A stretch of 64,000 nt of DNA from Falsiroseomonas sp050563525. Its GTDB lineage: Bacteria > Pseudomonadota > Alphaproteobacteria > Acetobacterales > Acetobacteraceae. The notes beneath the pieces were generated by a model that searched no databases, was not told the origin of the DNA, and was given only the letters and a program-made list of their open reading frames with translations. Location: assembly GCF_050563525.1 (NCBI RefSeq), contig NZ_JBNXUN010000002.1, forward strand, positions 310,001 through 374,000, written 5' to 3'. Shown one piece after another: positions 56,309 to 64,000 of this stretch. The position numbers were made by a program, and so were the translations under genes. Each line of letters begins with the position of its first letter. Within the stretch, counting starts at the first letter, position 1.

Positions 56309-57750
56309 TGCCGTTGCCCTGGCTTATCGTGTTCCTACCCTGGGCAGGCGCCCTCGTCCTGGCGCTGATCCCGCCGCGCGGCCGCCTGCCGGCTTTCTTG
56401 AACATCGGCGTCTCCGCCGGCACCGCGCTGCTGGCGCTGGCACTGCTGGCCCTACCGGAAGGCGTGCAGGGCTGGACCCGGACGGACGCAGTGAACCTGC
56501 CGCTGGTGGCGCTGGCCGGGATCATCGGCCTGGCCGCCGCCACCTTCTCCGCCGCCACGGTCGATGCCGAGCGCTTCGACGGCCTGCGCGCCCGCGCCTA
56601 TCATGCCGCCTTCCAGGTGTTCATGGGTGCGCAGTTCCTGGCGCTGCTGTCCGACAATCTCGGCGTCATGTGGGTGGCGATCGAGATCGCGACACTGGCC
56701 TCCATCCTGATCGTCGCCATCCATGGCACGCCGGCGGCCATCGAGGCTGCCTGGAAGTTCTTCGTCCTGTGCGGCGTCGGCATCGCCTTGGCGCTGTTCG
56801 GCACCATCCTGCTGTATCTCGCGGCCCTGCCGGTGGTGGGCAGCGGCGATCCGGGCCTGTCCTGGGGTGCGCTGCGGGCGGTGGCGATGCAGTGCGATGC
56901 CGGCATCCTGTCGCTCGCCTTCGTCTTCCTGGTGGTGGGCTACGGCACCAAGGCCGGGCTGGTGCCGCTGCATGCCTGGCTGCCGGATGCGGAAGCCGAG
57001 GGGCCGCTGCCGATCTCCGCCGTGCTGTCCGGCCTGCTGCTGAACGCGGCCCTGGTCGCCATCCTGCGCGCCAAGGCGATCGTAGGCCTGAACCCCGGCG
57101 CGCTGGCGCCTGGGCCGCTGCTGGTCGGCTTCGGCCTGGCCTCCCTGCTGCTGGCGGCCTTCGCGCTGTGGCGGCGGCGCGATGCGCGGCGCCTGTTCGC
57201 CTGGAGCAGCATCGAGCATATGGGCCTGGCGACGCTCGCCTTCGGGCTGGGCGCCAACCTGGCCGGGATGCTGCACCTGATGGGGCATTCGCTGGTGAAA
57301 AGCGCGGTGTTCTTCGCGGTCGGCGCTGCCGCGCATCTCAAGGGCAGCCAGAAGATCGCCGATATCGGCGGCCTCGCGGCGAGCCATCCAGTGCTGGGCT
57401 GGGGGCTGGCGCTGGGCATCGCCGGCCTCGCCGGGCTGCCGCCCTTCGCGCTGTTCGTCTCGGAATTCCGGCTGGTGACGGAGGCCGCGGCACGGGCGCC
57501 CTGGCTGCTGCTGCCGCTCGGTCTCGGCCTGCTGGTCGCGGGGGCGGCGCTGGTGCGGGCGTTGCAGCGCCTGTGCCTCGGGGTGCCGACGCAGGACCGC
57601 CCGCAACCGGAGGCCTTCGCACTGCCGGGCGGGCTGCTGTGGGCCAGCGTGCCGGTCTGGTCGCTGCTGGGATTGGCCGTGCTGCTCGGCTTCGCCGCGC
57701 CGGCCTTCCTGCTGGCCCTGCTGGCCGATGCCGCGAGGTTGCTGGGATGA
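56305..57750 (+). CDS. hyfF: Hydrogenase-4-like proton-translocating subunit HyfF (NuoM/N-type)
   Basis: A 481-residue antiporter-like subunit with about 13-14 helices. WVAIEIATLASILIVAIHGT has the channel Glu, YGTKAGLVPLHAWLPDAEAE the conserved Lys/His/Asp region, and LFAWSSIEHMGLATLAFGLG, then HSLVKSAVFFAVGAAAHL, the later proton-path residues. It begins with ATGA overlap to hyfE and ends with ATGA overlap to the large-subunit gene. Confidence 0.94.
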   Translation: MMPLPWLIVFLPWAGALVLALIPPRGRLPAFLNIGVSAGTALLALALLALPEGVQGWTRTDAVNLPLVALAGIIGLAAATFSAATVDAERFDGLRARAYHAAFQVFMGAQFLALLSDNLGVMWVAIEIATLASILIVAIHGTPAAIEAAWKFFVLCGVGIALALFGTILLYLAALPVVGSGDPGLSWGALRAVAMQCDAGILSLAFVFLVVGYGTKAGLVPLHAWLPDAEAEGPLPISAVLSGLLLNAALVAILRAKAIVGLNPGALAPGPLLVGFGLASLLLAAFALWRRRDARRLFAWSSIEHMGLATLAFGLGANLAGMLHLMGHSLVKSAVFFAVGAAAHLKGSQKIADIGGLAASHPVLGWGLALGIAGLAGLPPFALFVSEFRLVTEAAARAPWLLLPLGLGLLVAGAALVRALQRLCLGVPTQDRPQPEAFALPGGLLWASVPVWSLLGLAVLLGFAAPAFLLALLADAARLLG

Positions 57751-59249
57751 GCGCCAGCCTGATGATCCGCCGCGGTGCGCGCCAGGGCTGCAAGCCGCAT
57801 GAGCGCTTCCTGCTGACGCCGACTGAATTCGCCCGCATGGCCGCCGCCTTGGTGGAACAGCCGATGCTGGCGCTGCTGTCGATGTGGGCCGAGCCGGCCA
57901 TGGTCCACGCGGCGTTCCTGGAGGAGTCGACCGGGAAGCTGCTGCTCGCCTCCTGCCCGGCGACCGAGCGGAAATATCCGGCCCTGTCGCCCGCACGGCC
58001 CGGCGCCGTGCGGTTCGAGCGCATGATCCGCGACCTCTGGGGCCTGGAAGCGGCGGGCGGCGTGGATCTCCGCCCCTGGCTCGATCATGGCCGTTGGCCG
58101 CTGACCGAACCCATGGCGGCCCGTCCAACCCGCAACGGCGCCATCCCGGAACAGCCGGTTTTCCTGCCGACAGAGGGCGAGGGCTGGCATCAGATTCCGG
58201 TGGGCCCGGTGCATGCCGGCATCATCGAGCCCGGCCATTTCCGCTTCACCGTGCAGGGCGAGATGGTGGTCCGGCTGGAACAGCGGCTCGGCTACACGCA
58301 CAAGGGCACGCTCAGCCTGATGTCCGGCAAGTCGCCGCGCACCGCCGCCCGCTTCGCCGCCCGCCTGTCCGGCGACAGCACCGTGGCGCATTCGCTCGCC
58401 TTCGCCGAGGCCGCGGAAGCCGCCACCGCCACCACCCCGCCGCCCCGCGCGCTGTGGCTGCGCGCGGCGATGCTGGAGCTGGAGCGGATCGCCAACCACC
58501 TGGGCGACTGGGGGTTCATCTGCAACGACGCCGCCTTCGCCTGGCCGCATGCGCGCTGCGGCGTGCTGCGCGAAGGCGTGCTGCGGGCCAACGCCCAGGT
58601 CTTCGGCCATCGGCTGATGATGGACCGCGTCATCCCCGGCGGCCTGGCGCTGGACCTGACGGATCCCGGCCCGATCCTGGCGGCATTGAACGCGGTGGAG
58701 GCGGAAATCCCCGCGCTGGTCGCAATCTATGAAAGCCATGCCAGCCTGCAGGACCGCGTGGTCGGCACCGGCATCCTGGCACCGGCGCTGGCCACGCGCT
58801 TCGCCGCCGGTGGCGTGGTCGGCCGCGCCTCCGGCCGCCGCTTCGATGGGCGGCTCGCCTTCCCCTCCGGCCCCTATGCCGGCGGGCCGCCGATGCTGAT
58901 GGTGCGGGAGGAGGGCGACGTGGATGCGCGCGTGCAGGTCCGCATCGCCGAACTGACTGAAAGCATCCGCCTGGTCCGCCGCACCCTGGCCACGCTGCCG
59001 CCGGGCGAGATCTACACCGCGCTGCCGCAGCGGGGCGGCGAGGGTCTGGGTATCGTCGAGAGCTTCCGGGGCGAAATCCTGACCTGGGTGGCGCTGGACG
59101 ACGGCGGCCTGATCCGCGCGGTGTTCCCGCGCGACCCGTCCTGGCTCACCTGGCCGCTGCTGGAGGCCGTGGTGGAGGGCAACATCGTCGCGGATTTCCC
59201 CTTGTGCAACAAGAGCTTCAACTGTTCCTACAGCGGGGTGGATCTGTGA
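57747..59249 (+). CDS. hyfG: Hydrogenase-4-like large subunit HyfG, lacking nickel ligands
   Basis: A 500-residue fusion of a NuoC-like domain (about 1-130) and a NuoD/HycE-like large-subunit domain. VGPVHAGIIEPGHFRFTVQGE, HKGTLSLMSGKSPRTAARFAARLSG in two runs and LELERIANHLGDWGFICNDA fix the family. Where catalytic [NiFe] enzymes have the first CxxC, this protein has Asp210-Ser-Thr-Val213. At the C-terminus the CxxC region reads NCSYSG (Cys493, Gly497), without the two spaced cysteines. A Ni-Fe site therefore cannot be built in the usual way, so it is not expected to be a hydrogenase. This fits energy-converting-hydrogenase-related (Ehr) complexes, whose reaction is not settled. Confidence 0.9.
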   Translation: MSASLMIRRGARQGCKPHERFLLTPTEFARMAAALVEQPMLALLSMWAEPAMVHAAFLEESTGKLLLASCPATERKYPALSPARPGAVRFERMIRDLWGLEAAGGVDLRPWLDHGRWPLTEPMAARPTRNGAIPEQPVFLPTEGEGWHQIPVGPVHAGIIEPGHFRFTVQGEMVVRLEQRLGYTHKGTLSLMSGKSPRTAARFAARLSGDSTVAHSLAFAEAAEAATATTPPPRALWLRAAMLELERIANHLGDWGFICNDAAFAWPHARCGVLREGVLRANAQVFGHRLMMDRVIPGGLALDLTDPGPILAALNAVEAEIPALVAIYESHASLQDRVVGTGILAPALATRFAAGGVVGRASGRRFDGRLAFPSGPYAGGPPMLMVREEGDVDARVQVRIAELTESIRLVRRTLATLPPGEIYTALPQRGGEGLGIVESFRGEILTWVALDDGGLIRAVFPRDPSWLTWPLLEAVVEGNIVADFPLCNKSFNCSYSGVDL

Positions 59250-59412
59250 GGCCGCTGGCCCGGGCACAAAACCGGCGGCCGGTGCCCTTCGCACCGGCCG
59301 AGGCCGCGCCTGCGGCCCACTCCCCGATCATCGGCCCGGCGCGGCACCCCAGTGCACCGGCGCGCAGGCAAGGCCGCGGACGCGGCCGCCCGCCGCGTGA
59401 GGGCAACAACAC

Positions 59413-59649
59413 ATGAGCGGGCGCTATCCGACCAAGGCCGGTGCCGCCGCGGGCGCCACGGGCCTGTTCACCATCACCCTGGTCCGCCCCGGCCCGGATC
59501 GCGGCATGATGGAGCATTGGGCCTATGACGACCGCGCCCATGCGCTGGACGAGATCGGCTGGCTTGCGCAGCGTGTCGCGCCCGGCACCGAGATGATCCT
59601 GCGCGACCCGGAGGGCAACGACCTGTTCCGCGTCGCCCGCACAGCCTGA
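59413..59649 (+). CDS. Small protein within the hyf-like operon
   Basis: A 78-residue soluble product with no recognised family. It has a beta-type segment (GLFTITLVRPGPDRGMMEHW) and a helix (AHALDEIGWLAQRVAPG) followed by a short strand. Cysteines are absent, so it does not bind a cluster. It lies between the large subunit and the NuoB-like subunit, starts after a 163-nt GC-rich gap, and ends 14 nt before hyfI; its conserved position suggests an accessory role. Confidence 0.65.
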   Translation: MSGRYPTKAGAAAGATGLFTITLVRPGPDRGMMEHWAYDDRAHALDEIGWLAQRVAPGTEMILRDPEGNDLFRVARTA

Positions 59650-59663
59650 AGGAACCGCGCCGC

Positions 59664-60236
59664 ATGCTCTGGCCCCAACTGGCGAAGCGCCTGCTCTCCC
59701 GCCCCCTGACCGAAGCGGTCCAGCCGCCGCCGGAGGAGGTGGTTCAGGCGCTGGCGGCGAAGCTGGAGGCGACCTCGCGCGCCCGCCTCGGCCGCAGCCT
59801 TTCGATCCGCCAGGTGGATGCAGGGTCCTGCAATGGCTGCGAACTGGAGATCAACGCGATGTCCGGCGTGCTCTACGACCTGGAACGGCTCGGCCTGCGC
59901 TTCGTCGCCTCGCCGCGCCATGCCGATGTGCTGCTGGTCACCGGCCCGGTGACGCGCAACATGCGGGAGGCGCTGGAGCGCACGCGGGCCTGCGCCGCGG
60001 AGCCCTGCTGGATCATCGCGGCCGGCGACTGCGCCGTGGATGGCGGCGTCTTCAAGGGCAGCTACGCCGTGGAAGGCGGCGTAGCGCCCGTGCTGGCGGT
60101 GGACCTGCTGATCCCCGGCTGCCCGCCCACGCCGTCCCAGCTTCTGGAGGGATTGCTGGCCTTGATGCGGGCGCAGGACCCGCCGGTGCGTGCGACTGCG
60201 CCACGCGTGCTCCCGGACCTGCCGCCGCCGGGTTAG
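59664..60236 (+). CDS. hyfI: Hydrogenase-4-like small subunit HyfI (NuoB-type)
   Basis: A 190-residue iron-sulfur subunit of the NuoB/HycG family. Cys56 and Cys59 (GSCNGCELEI), Cys123 (AAGDCAVDGG) and Cys153 (IPGCPPTPSQLLEGLL) are the four ligands of the proximal [4Fe-4S] cluster and all are present. In contrast with the altered large subunit, this electron-transfer site is intact. AAGGAACC precedes the ATG. Its stop overlaps the end of a convergent gene by 4 nt. Confidence 0.94.
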   Translation: MLWPQLAKRLLSRPLTEAVQPPPEEVVQALAAKLEATSRARLGRSLSIRQVDAGSCNGCELEINAMSGVLYDLERLGLRFVASPRHADVLLVTGPVTRNMREALERTRACAAEPCWIIAAGDCAVDGGVFKGSYAVEGGVAPVLAVDLLIPGCPPTPSQLLEGLLALMRAQDPPVRATAPRVLPDLPPPG

Positions 60237-61321
60237 TTCAGCCCGAGCAACCCGCCGAGGGAGGCTGGAGCCTCCCAGCTTTCCGGATTGGGCAGGTTGT
60301 GCCGGAACGCCTGGTAGACGCTTTCCTCCCGCAGGGAGAGCGTGGAGATGATGATCAGGATGTAGGCGTGCTTGGCGTCGAAGAAGCCCTGCCGGCCCCA
60401 GTTGCCGAGATAGGCCAGCTTCATGAAGCCGCTCTGGATCGCCTTGTAGGTCTGGAAGACCCGTTCCTCGAAATGCTGCTGCGCAAGGGCATAGCCGGCC
60501 GGCGTGTTCATGTGGCCGAGGGTGAGCCGGAACAGATCCTCGGTGCTGGTCATCTGGCGGGCGATCTGGCGAAGCGCCTCCTGGTCCAGCAGCTTGCCGC
60601 CGCCGGGGGCCTTGCGCGGGGGGTTTTCCACCACGCGTGGCATGCTCGCCAGCGCGATCTGCCCGACATCGGTTTCCGTGAAGTAGAAGTGCAGCAGCTT
60701 GGGCGCCGCCTTGGCGTTCTTCGCCAGGATGCCGACGAAATGCTTGTACACCGGGTCCCACCCGCCGGCGGGCAGGCGGCCCGCCATGGGGCCGTCGGCG
60801 CCGACGCGGCTGGCCATGTCGCCGATCCACCGGGCATAGCGCACCTGCACGGGCAGGGCGTTCCAGATCTGCAGCCATTCCGGCGCGGGCTTCGGCGGCG
60901 GGCCGCCATTGCCCGGCGGGGCCCCGAAGCGCCGCATCAGCGCGGCTTCGGTCGCGAAGCCGACCCAGCCATCCTGCTTCAGCGGTGCGGTCTTCGCCTG
61001 GAAGCCACGCACCGCCTTGGCCAACCGGGTCGCCGCCGCGGCGTCGCCACTGGCCGGCCCGGCACCCAGCTTCGCGTGCAGCCACTCGAGGTAGTCGGGG
61101 CTCAGGTGGTTCAGGCGGATGATCTGGTTCTGGGTGTTCGGTCCGATCTGGAAATCGGCGATGCCCGGGTCCCTGATCCGCAAGGAGAGCTTGAACTCCC
61201 GCAGAACCTCCCGCCACGGGCCGATGTCACGTCCATCGACGGGCACCGAGCGACCCATGATGCGGTTCAGGGACCGTTGCACCCAGCGGACATAGCCATC
61301 CTTGTCGAAAGCCTGGGCCAC
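60233..61321 (-). CDS. Hypothetical protein with peptidoglycan-binding-like repeats
   Basis: A 362-residue protein without a signal peptide. The N-terminal 130 residues contain two stretches similar to PG-binding-1 repeats (DGYVRWVQRSLNRIMG, then VRGFQAKTAPLKQDGWVGFA). The rest is helical and not recognised. ATG 61321 starts MAQAFDKDGYVRWVQRSLN. Proteins of this kind can be effectors or envelope-associated, but nothing here decides it. It converges on hyfI with a 4-nt overlap of the 3' ends. Confidence 0.75.
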   Translation of the reverse strand: MAQAFDKDGYVRWVQRSLNRIMGRSVPVDGRDIGPWREVLREFKLSLRIRDPGIADFQIGPNTQNQIIRLNHLSPDYLEWLHAKLGAGPASGDAAAATRLAKAVRGFQAKTAPLKQDGWVGFATEAALMRRFGAPPGNGGPPPKPAPEWLQIWNALPVQVRYARWIGDMASRVGADGPMAGRLPAGGWDPVYKHFVGILAKNAKAAPKLLHFYFTETDVGQIALASMPRVVENPPRKAPGGGKLLDQEALRQIARQMTSTEDLFRLTLGHMNTPAGYALAQQHFEERVFQTYKAIQSGFMKLAYLGNWGRQGFFDAKHAYILIIISTLSLREESVYQAFRHNLPNPESWEAPASLGGLLGLN

Positions 61322-61407
61322 GAGATCCTCCCGGACCCCCGTCCGGATGGGATCGCTTCCGCAACCATAGGCGCTTCGCCGGCCACCGCTATGCGCCTCG
61401 GCCCCCA

Positions 61408-61437
61408 GTGAAACCGGGTGAAACCCGGTGAAACCCT
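61408..61437. repeat. Three 10-bp tandem repeats
   Basis: Three near-identical units GTGAAACC(GG/CG/CT) run head to tail in the gap between the 362-residue protein gene and the next minus-strand gene. Confidence 0.8.
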
Positions 61438-61473
61438 GGCTACAGGCGCACAGCCCGCCAGAAAAAACCGCCC

Positions 61474-61525
61474 CAGCGCGCCGGCGCTGCCAGGTTGCTC
61501 AGCGCGCCGGCGCTGCCAGGTTGTT
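61474..61525. repeat. 26-bp tandem duplication at a gene 3' end
   Basis: Units 61474-61499 and 61500-61525 differ at one base. The second unit, with the first base of the boundary, encodes the last residues of the peptidoglycan-binding protein; the first is a copy beyond the stop codon. Confidence 0.85.
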
Positions 61526-62071
61526 CGGGTCGAGGCCCATGGCGGCGGCGGTCGCCGGGGTCAGCTGGCCGTTCGGCTGCAGGCCGCGGCCCTGCTGGAA
61601 CTGCTCGATCGCCGCCTGCGTGGTCGGCCCCCAGATGCCGTCCACCCCGCTGCGGTAGAAGCCGAGCGAGCGCAGCCGCCCCTGCACGTTGCGCACCACC
61701 GCCTCGCTCAGCGTTTCGGCCGAGGCTGCCGGGGCGGGCCCGGGCGGTCCACCAACCAGATCCGCCGGGTTGAGGCCGAGCACGGTGGCGGTGGCCTGGT
61801 TCAATTGGCCGGTCACCTGCAGGCCGTTGCGCTGCTGGTAGCGCTCCAGGGCCGTCTGGCTGTCCGGCCCCCAGATGCCGTCGACGCGGCCGGAATAGGC
61901 GCCGGCCTGTCGCAGCCGATCCTGCACCCGGTTCACCGCCTCCGGCCCCAGGGGCTGGGCGTAGGTCAGGGCCGGCGGCGCCTGGGCCGCGGCCGGCACG
62001 GGGGCCAACAACGGGGACAGCAGCAGCGGGCCGCCGAGCAGCAGCCCGAACAGCATGGCTGAACGCTTCAT
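61499..62071 (-). CDS. Exported protein with two peptidoglycan-binding domains
   Basis: A 190-residue secreted protein. MKRSAMLFGLLLGGPLLLSP and an Ala-rich stretch form the signal peptide. Two PG-binding-1 domains follow: AVNRVQDRLRQAGAYSGRVDGIWGPDSQTALE and VVRNVQGRLRSLGFYRSGVDGIWGP, the first written here only as its recognisable parts VQDRLRQAG and VDGIWGPDSQTAL. No catalytic domain is present, so it is probably a cell-wall-attached or scaffold protein. GAAGGAGG precedes ATG 62071. Confidence 0.88.
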   Translation of the reverse strand: MKRSAMLFGLLLGGPLLLSPLLAPVPAAAQAPPALTYAQPLGPEAVNRVQDRLRQAGAYSGRVDGIWGPDSQTALERYQQRNGLQVTGQLNQATATVLGLNPADLVGGPPGPAPAASAETLSEAVVRNVQGRLRSLGFYRSGVDGIWGPTTQAAIEQFQQGRGLQPNGQLTPATAAAMGLDPNNLAAPAR

Positions 62072-62156
62072 CTCGCGCCTCCTTCCGATTTCGTGCCGGA
62101 AGAACCGCGCCGCATGGGGTTTGGTTGCATCGGCACAGGTCGAAGGAGGCTGTGCG

Positions 62157-62498
62157 CTACCCCTGGCGCGGCGTCGCCGGCTGGCGGGCCCGGCGGGCGG
62201 CACGCGCCTCCCGCTGCCGAACCAGGCGCGCGGCACGCAGTTCGGGCGTCTCGGCCGCGCGGGCGGCGGCGCGGGCCTCGCGCTGGCGTACGAGTCGTGC
62301 CCGGCGGGCTTCGGTCATCGGCCGGGCCGGCCGCTGCGCCACGGCGCGGCGGGCGCGCGGTGGCGACGCCACCTGCGGGGCCGGAGCGGCCGCGGTGGCA
62401 GCCGGCGTGGTCTGTGCAAGGGCGCCGGGCCTTGGCGAGGCAAGCAGTGGCGCACCGAGCAGGGCGGCGGCCAGAAGCAGGCGGATGGTCAGACGCAT
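62157..62498 (-). CDS. Secreted Arg/Ala-rich repeat protein
   Basis: A 113-residue product with a Sec signal peptide (MRLTIRLLLAAALLGAPLLA). The mature part is strongly basic and contains two copies of a 12-residue unit ARLVRQREARAA separated by a short acidic linker, likely to form helices. No family is recognised. It lies upstream of the peptidoglycan-binding protein gene on the same strand; both may act in the envelope. Confidence 0.6.
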   Translation of the reverse strand: MRLTIRLLLAAALLGAPLLASPRPGALAQTTPAATAAAPAPQVASPPRARRAVAQRPARPMTEARRARLVRQREARAAARAAETPELRAARLVRQREARAARRARQPATPRQG

Positions 62499-62587
62499 GA
62501 TGCAGGTCCCGTTCGGGCATGATTCGCCCCTACGGATAGGCTACGCCCGCACAGTTCGCGCCAGGATGGGGAAATGCTGACGTCGGG

Positions 62588-63529
62588 TTAACCCGCGACC
62601 ACCTTCGCCGGATCGGTGTTGGACCCGCAGACCACCACGGCCACCCGCGCGCCGGGCGGCGGCACGAAGGCGCCGCTGGTCAGCGCCGCCAGCGCCGCCG
62701 CGCCGCCGGGTTCCACGACCAGGCGCAGCGCGGACCACAGCCGGCGCTGCGCGTCGAGGATGGCCGCATCCGGCACCAGCACCGCCCGCGCCACATGCCG
62801 CCGCGCCACCGCGAAACCCAGCGCGCCCACCTGCCGCGCACCCAGGCTGTCCGCCGCCAGGCCGCCGACCGGCGCGGGCAGCGGATGGCCGGCGGCCAAC
62901 GCGTCGTGCAAGGCCGGGCAGCCCTCGGGCTCGACGCTGATCACCTCCACACCCCGATCCGCATACCAGGCCGCGATGCCGCCGATCAGGCCGCCGCCGC
63001 CGGTCGCCACCAGCACATGCGTCGCCTCCGGCGCGTCCTGCCACAGCTCAAGCCCGACGGTGCCTTGGCCGGCCAGGATCTCCGGCTGGTCGTAGGCATG
63101 CACCAGCAGCGCGCCGGTGCCGGCGGCATGCGCCTCGCTGGCGATGCGCGCCTCGTCATAGGCGGCGCCGATGCGGTGCAGGATGGCGCCGGAGGCCTCG
63201 ATGCGGTCGGTCTTGGCGGAGGGCGTTGCAACCGGGCAGAACACCTCCGCCTTGTGGCCCAGCGCCCGCGCGGCATAGGCGACGGCGGCGCCGTGGTTGC
63301 CGCCGGAGGCCGTGACCACGCCCGCCGCCGGCACCGGCACCGACAGCATGCGGTTGAAGGCGCCGCGCGGCTTGAACGACCCGGTGGCCTGTAGCAGCTC
63401 CAGCTTCAGGATCAGCGGGATGTCCAGGCCGAGGTCGGTGCCCGGCATGCGCAGCAGCGGCGTGCGGCGGATGTGGTGGGCGATGCGAGCGGATGCCGCT
63501 TGGATATCGGAATGAGTCGGCGCAATCAT
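62588..63529 (-). CDS. Threonine dehydratase-like PLP enzyme
   Basis: A 313-residue fold-type II PLP enzyme of the serine/threonine dehydratase family. The Schiff-base Lys lies in ATGSFKPRGAFNRM, the phosphate-binding loop is ATGGGGLIGGIAAW and ASGGNHGAAVAYAA is the substrate loop. It lacks the regulatory ACT domain of biosynthetic IlvA, so it is probably a catabolic dehydratase, or a racemase or related beta-eliminating enzyme. ATG 63529 (MIAPTHSDIQAAS) is chosen; the longer frame overlaps the hprK start. It is divergent from hprK. Confidence 0.9.
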   Translation of the reverse strand: MIAPTHSDIQAASARIAHHIRRTPLLRMPGTDLGLDIPLILKLELLQATGSFKPRGAFNRMLSVPVPAAGVVTASGGNHGAAVAYAARALGHKAEVFCPVATPSAKTDRIEASGAILHRIGAAYDEARIASEAHAAGTGALLVHAYDQPEILAGQGTVGLELWQDAPEATHVLVATGGGGLIGGIAAWYADRGVEVISVEPEGCPALHDALAAGHPLPAPVGGLAADSLGARQVGALGFAVARRHVARAVLVPDAAILDAQRRLWSALRLVVEPGGAAALAALTSGAFVPPPGARVAVVVCGSNTDPAKVVAG

Positions 63530-63661
63530 GCGCGGAAGCTGGCAGGCACCCCGCCTCCTGGCAACCGGCCCAAGGGTTCGAGCGGAGGCGCGGAGGGCCC
63601 CTTTAACCCTCGCCACCTTTCTGCCATGGTCCGCCGATACGACTGAGGTTACCAATCCGTC

Positions 63662-64000
63662 ATGTCTCTGCACGGGTCGTGCGTGGCCCAGGATGAGGAG
63701 GGTGTTCTGATCCTGGGGCCTTCGGGCAGCGGGAAGTCCGATCTCGTCCTGCGGCTGCTGGGCCGCGGCTGGTCCTTGGTCGCCGACGACCAGGTGGAGC
63801 TGACCGCATCCGGCCAGGACCTGCATGCCGCGGCGCCCGATGCGTTGCGCGGCCTGCTGGAAATCCGTGGCCTTGGCCTGTTCGAGGGCCTGCCAACCCT
63901 GGCGGCCGTTCCGCTGCGGCTCGCCGTGCAGTTGCTGCCGCCGGGGGCACCGCAGGCCCGGGTGCCGGAGCCGGCGCGGTTCGAGGCGCTCGGCCTGTCC
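63662..64000 (+). CDS. hprK: HPr kinase/phosphorylase, C-terminal-type (cut by window end)
   Basis: The first 113 codons are visible and the frame is still open at the window end. The product starts MSLHGSCVAQDEEG and reaches Walker A GPSGSGKS at residues 19-26, then LVADDQVEL with the conserved Asp pair and LLEIRGLGLFEGLP, the HprK signature. As in other alphaproteobacteria, the N-terminal domain of Gram-positive HprK is absent. It phosphorylates HPr of the nitrogen-type PTS on serine. Partial at its 3' end. Confidence 0.9.
   Translation, partial: MSLHGSCVAQDEEGVLILGPSGSGKSDLVLRLLGRGWSLVADDQVELTASGQDLHAAAPDALRGLLEIRGLGLFEGLPTLAAVPLRLAVQLLPPGAPQARVPEPARFEALGLS

Noticed and set aside
57747..59249. 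Annotating the hyfG product as an active formate hydrogenlyase or NADH dehydrogenase subunit
   Set aside because: Nickel-ligand cysteines are missing, and no NADH-binding or formate dehydrogenase subunits are in the operon.

Overview
The window is very GC-rich (about 70 percent by eye), densely packed, and reads as ordinary chromosome of an alphaproteobacterium. The gene content points to Rhodospirillales and probably to a Roseomonas-like Acetobacteraceae: an AapJQMP amino-acid transporter, a NodS-like methyltransferase, a DUF1489 protein, an HPr kinase that begins directly at its Walker A domain, TRAP and TAXI binding proteins, and SdhCDAB in that order. The taxonomic placement is inference from gene content. 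No rRNA, CRISPR array, prophage or insertion sequence was seen. One tRNA gene (Ala, GGC) is present.

Layout. 0-8.5 kb: pnp, a nitronate-monooxygenase-like protein with an extra cysteine motif, an unrecognised 638-residue protein followed by a DUF2272 lipoprotein and an old yellow enzyme, then an RraA-family gene on the minus strand. 8.7-17.9 kb: an alpha-glucan operon encoding GlgE (with an extra, apparently dead, N-terminal GH13-like domain), a TreS-maltokinase fusion and GlgB. Together these would turn trehalose into branched glucan via maltose and maltose-1-phosphate. 18.4-24 kb: an ornithine-cyclodeaminase-family gene and the aapJQMP general amino-acid ABC transporter. 24-30 kb: kup, a small hypothetical gene, a family 2 glycosyltransferase, and a convergent, overlapping trio (acyl-CoA-dehydrogenase-like, PIG-L deacetylase, NodS-like methyltransferase) that looks like an uncharacterised modification pathway. 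30-37.4 kb: tRNA-Ala, 3-oxoacid CoA-transferase A and B, a TAXI binding protein, a chemoreceptor, and asd.

37.5-40 kb: a tightly overlapping run of five lipoprotein genes. Four share one unrecognised domain marked by LQDLG(Y/F), and one is BamE/SmpA-like. The first has an in-frame TGA just after its lipobox. 40.4-44.4 kb: sdhCDAB plus a DUF4149 membrane protein. 44.4-52.3 kb: a TRAP DctP protein, uppP, a long palindromic intergenic element, a secreted protein, an aldo/keto reductase, an orphan amino-acid binding protein, trmO, and a TRAP dctQ-dctM pair with a 12-bp tandem repeat between them.

52.5-60.2 kb: a hyfBCEF-G-orf-I operon resembling group 4 membrane-bound [NiFe] hydrogenases. Its large subunit lacks the nickel-binding cysteine pairs, while the NuoB-like subunit keeps its four cluster cysteines. 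This matches the poorly understood energy-converting-hydrogenase-related (Ehr) complexes and is the strongest candidate in the window for an unexplained system. 60.2-64 kb: two proteins with peptidoglycan-binding-like domains, an Arg/Ala-rich secreted protein, a threonine-dehydratase-like enzyme, and the 5' part of hprK, cut by the window end.
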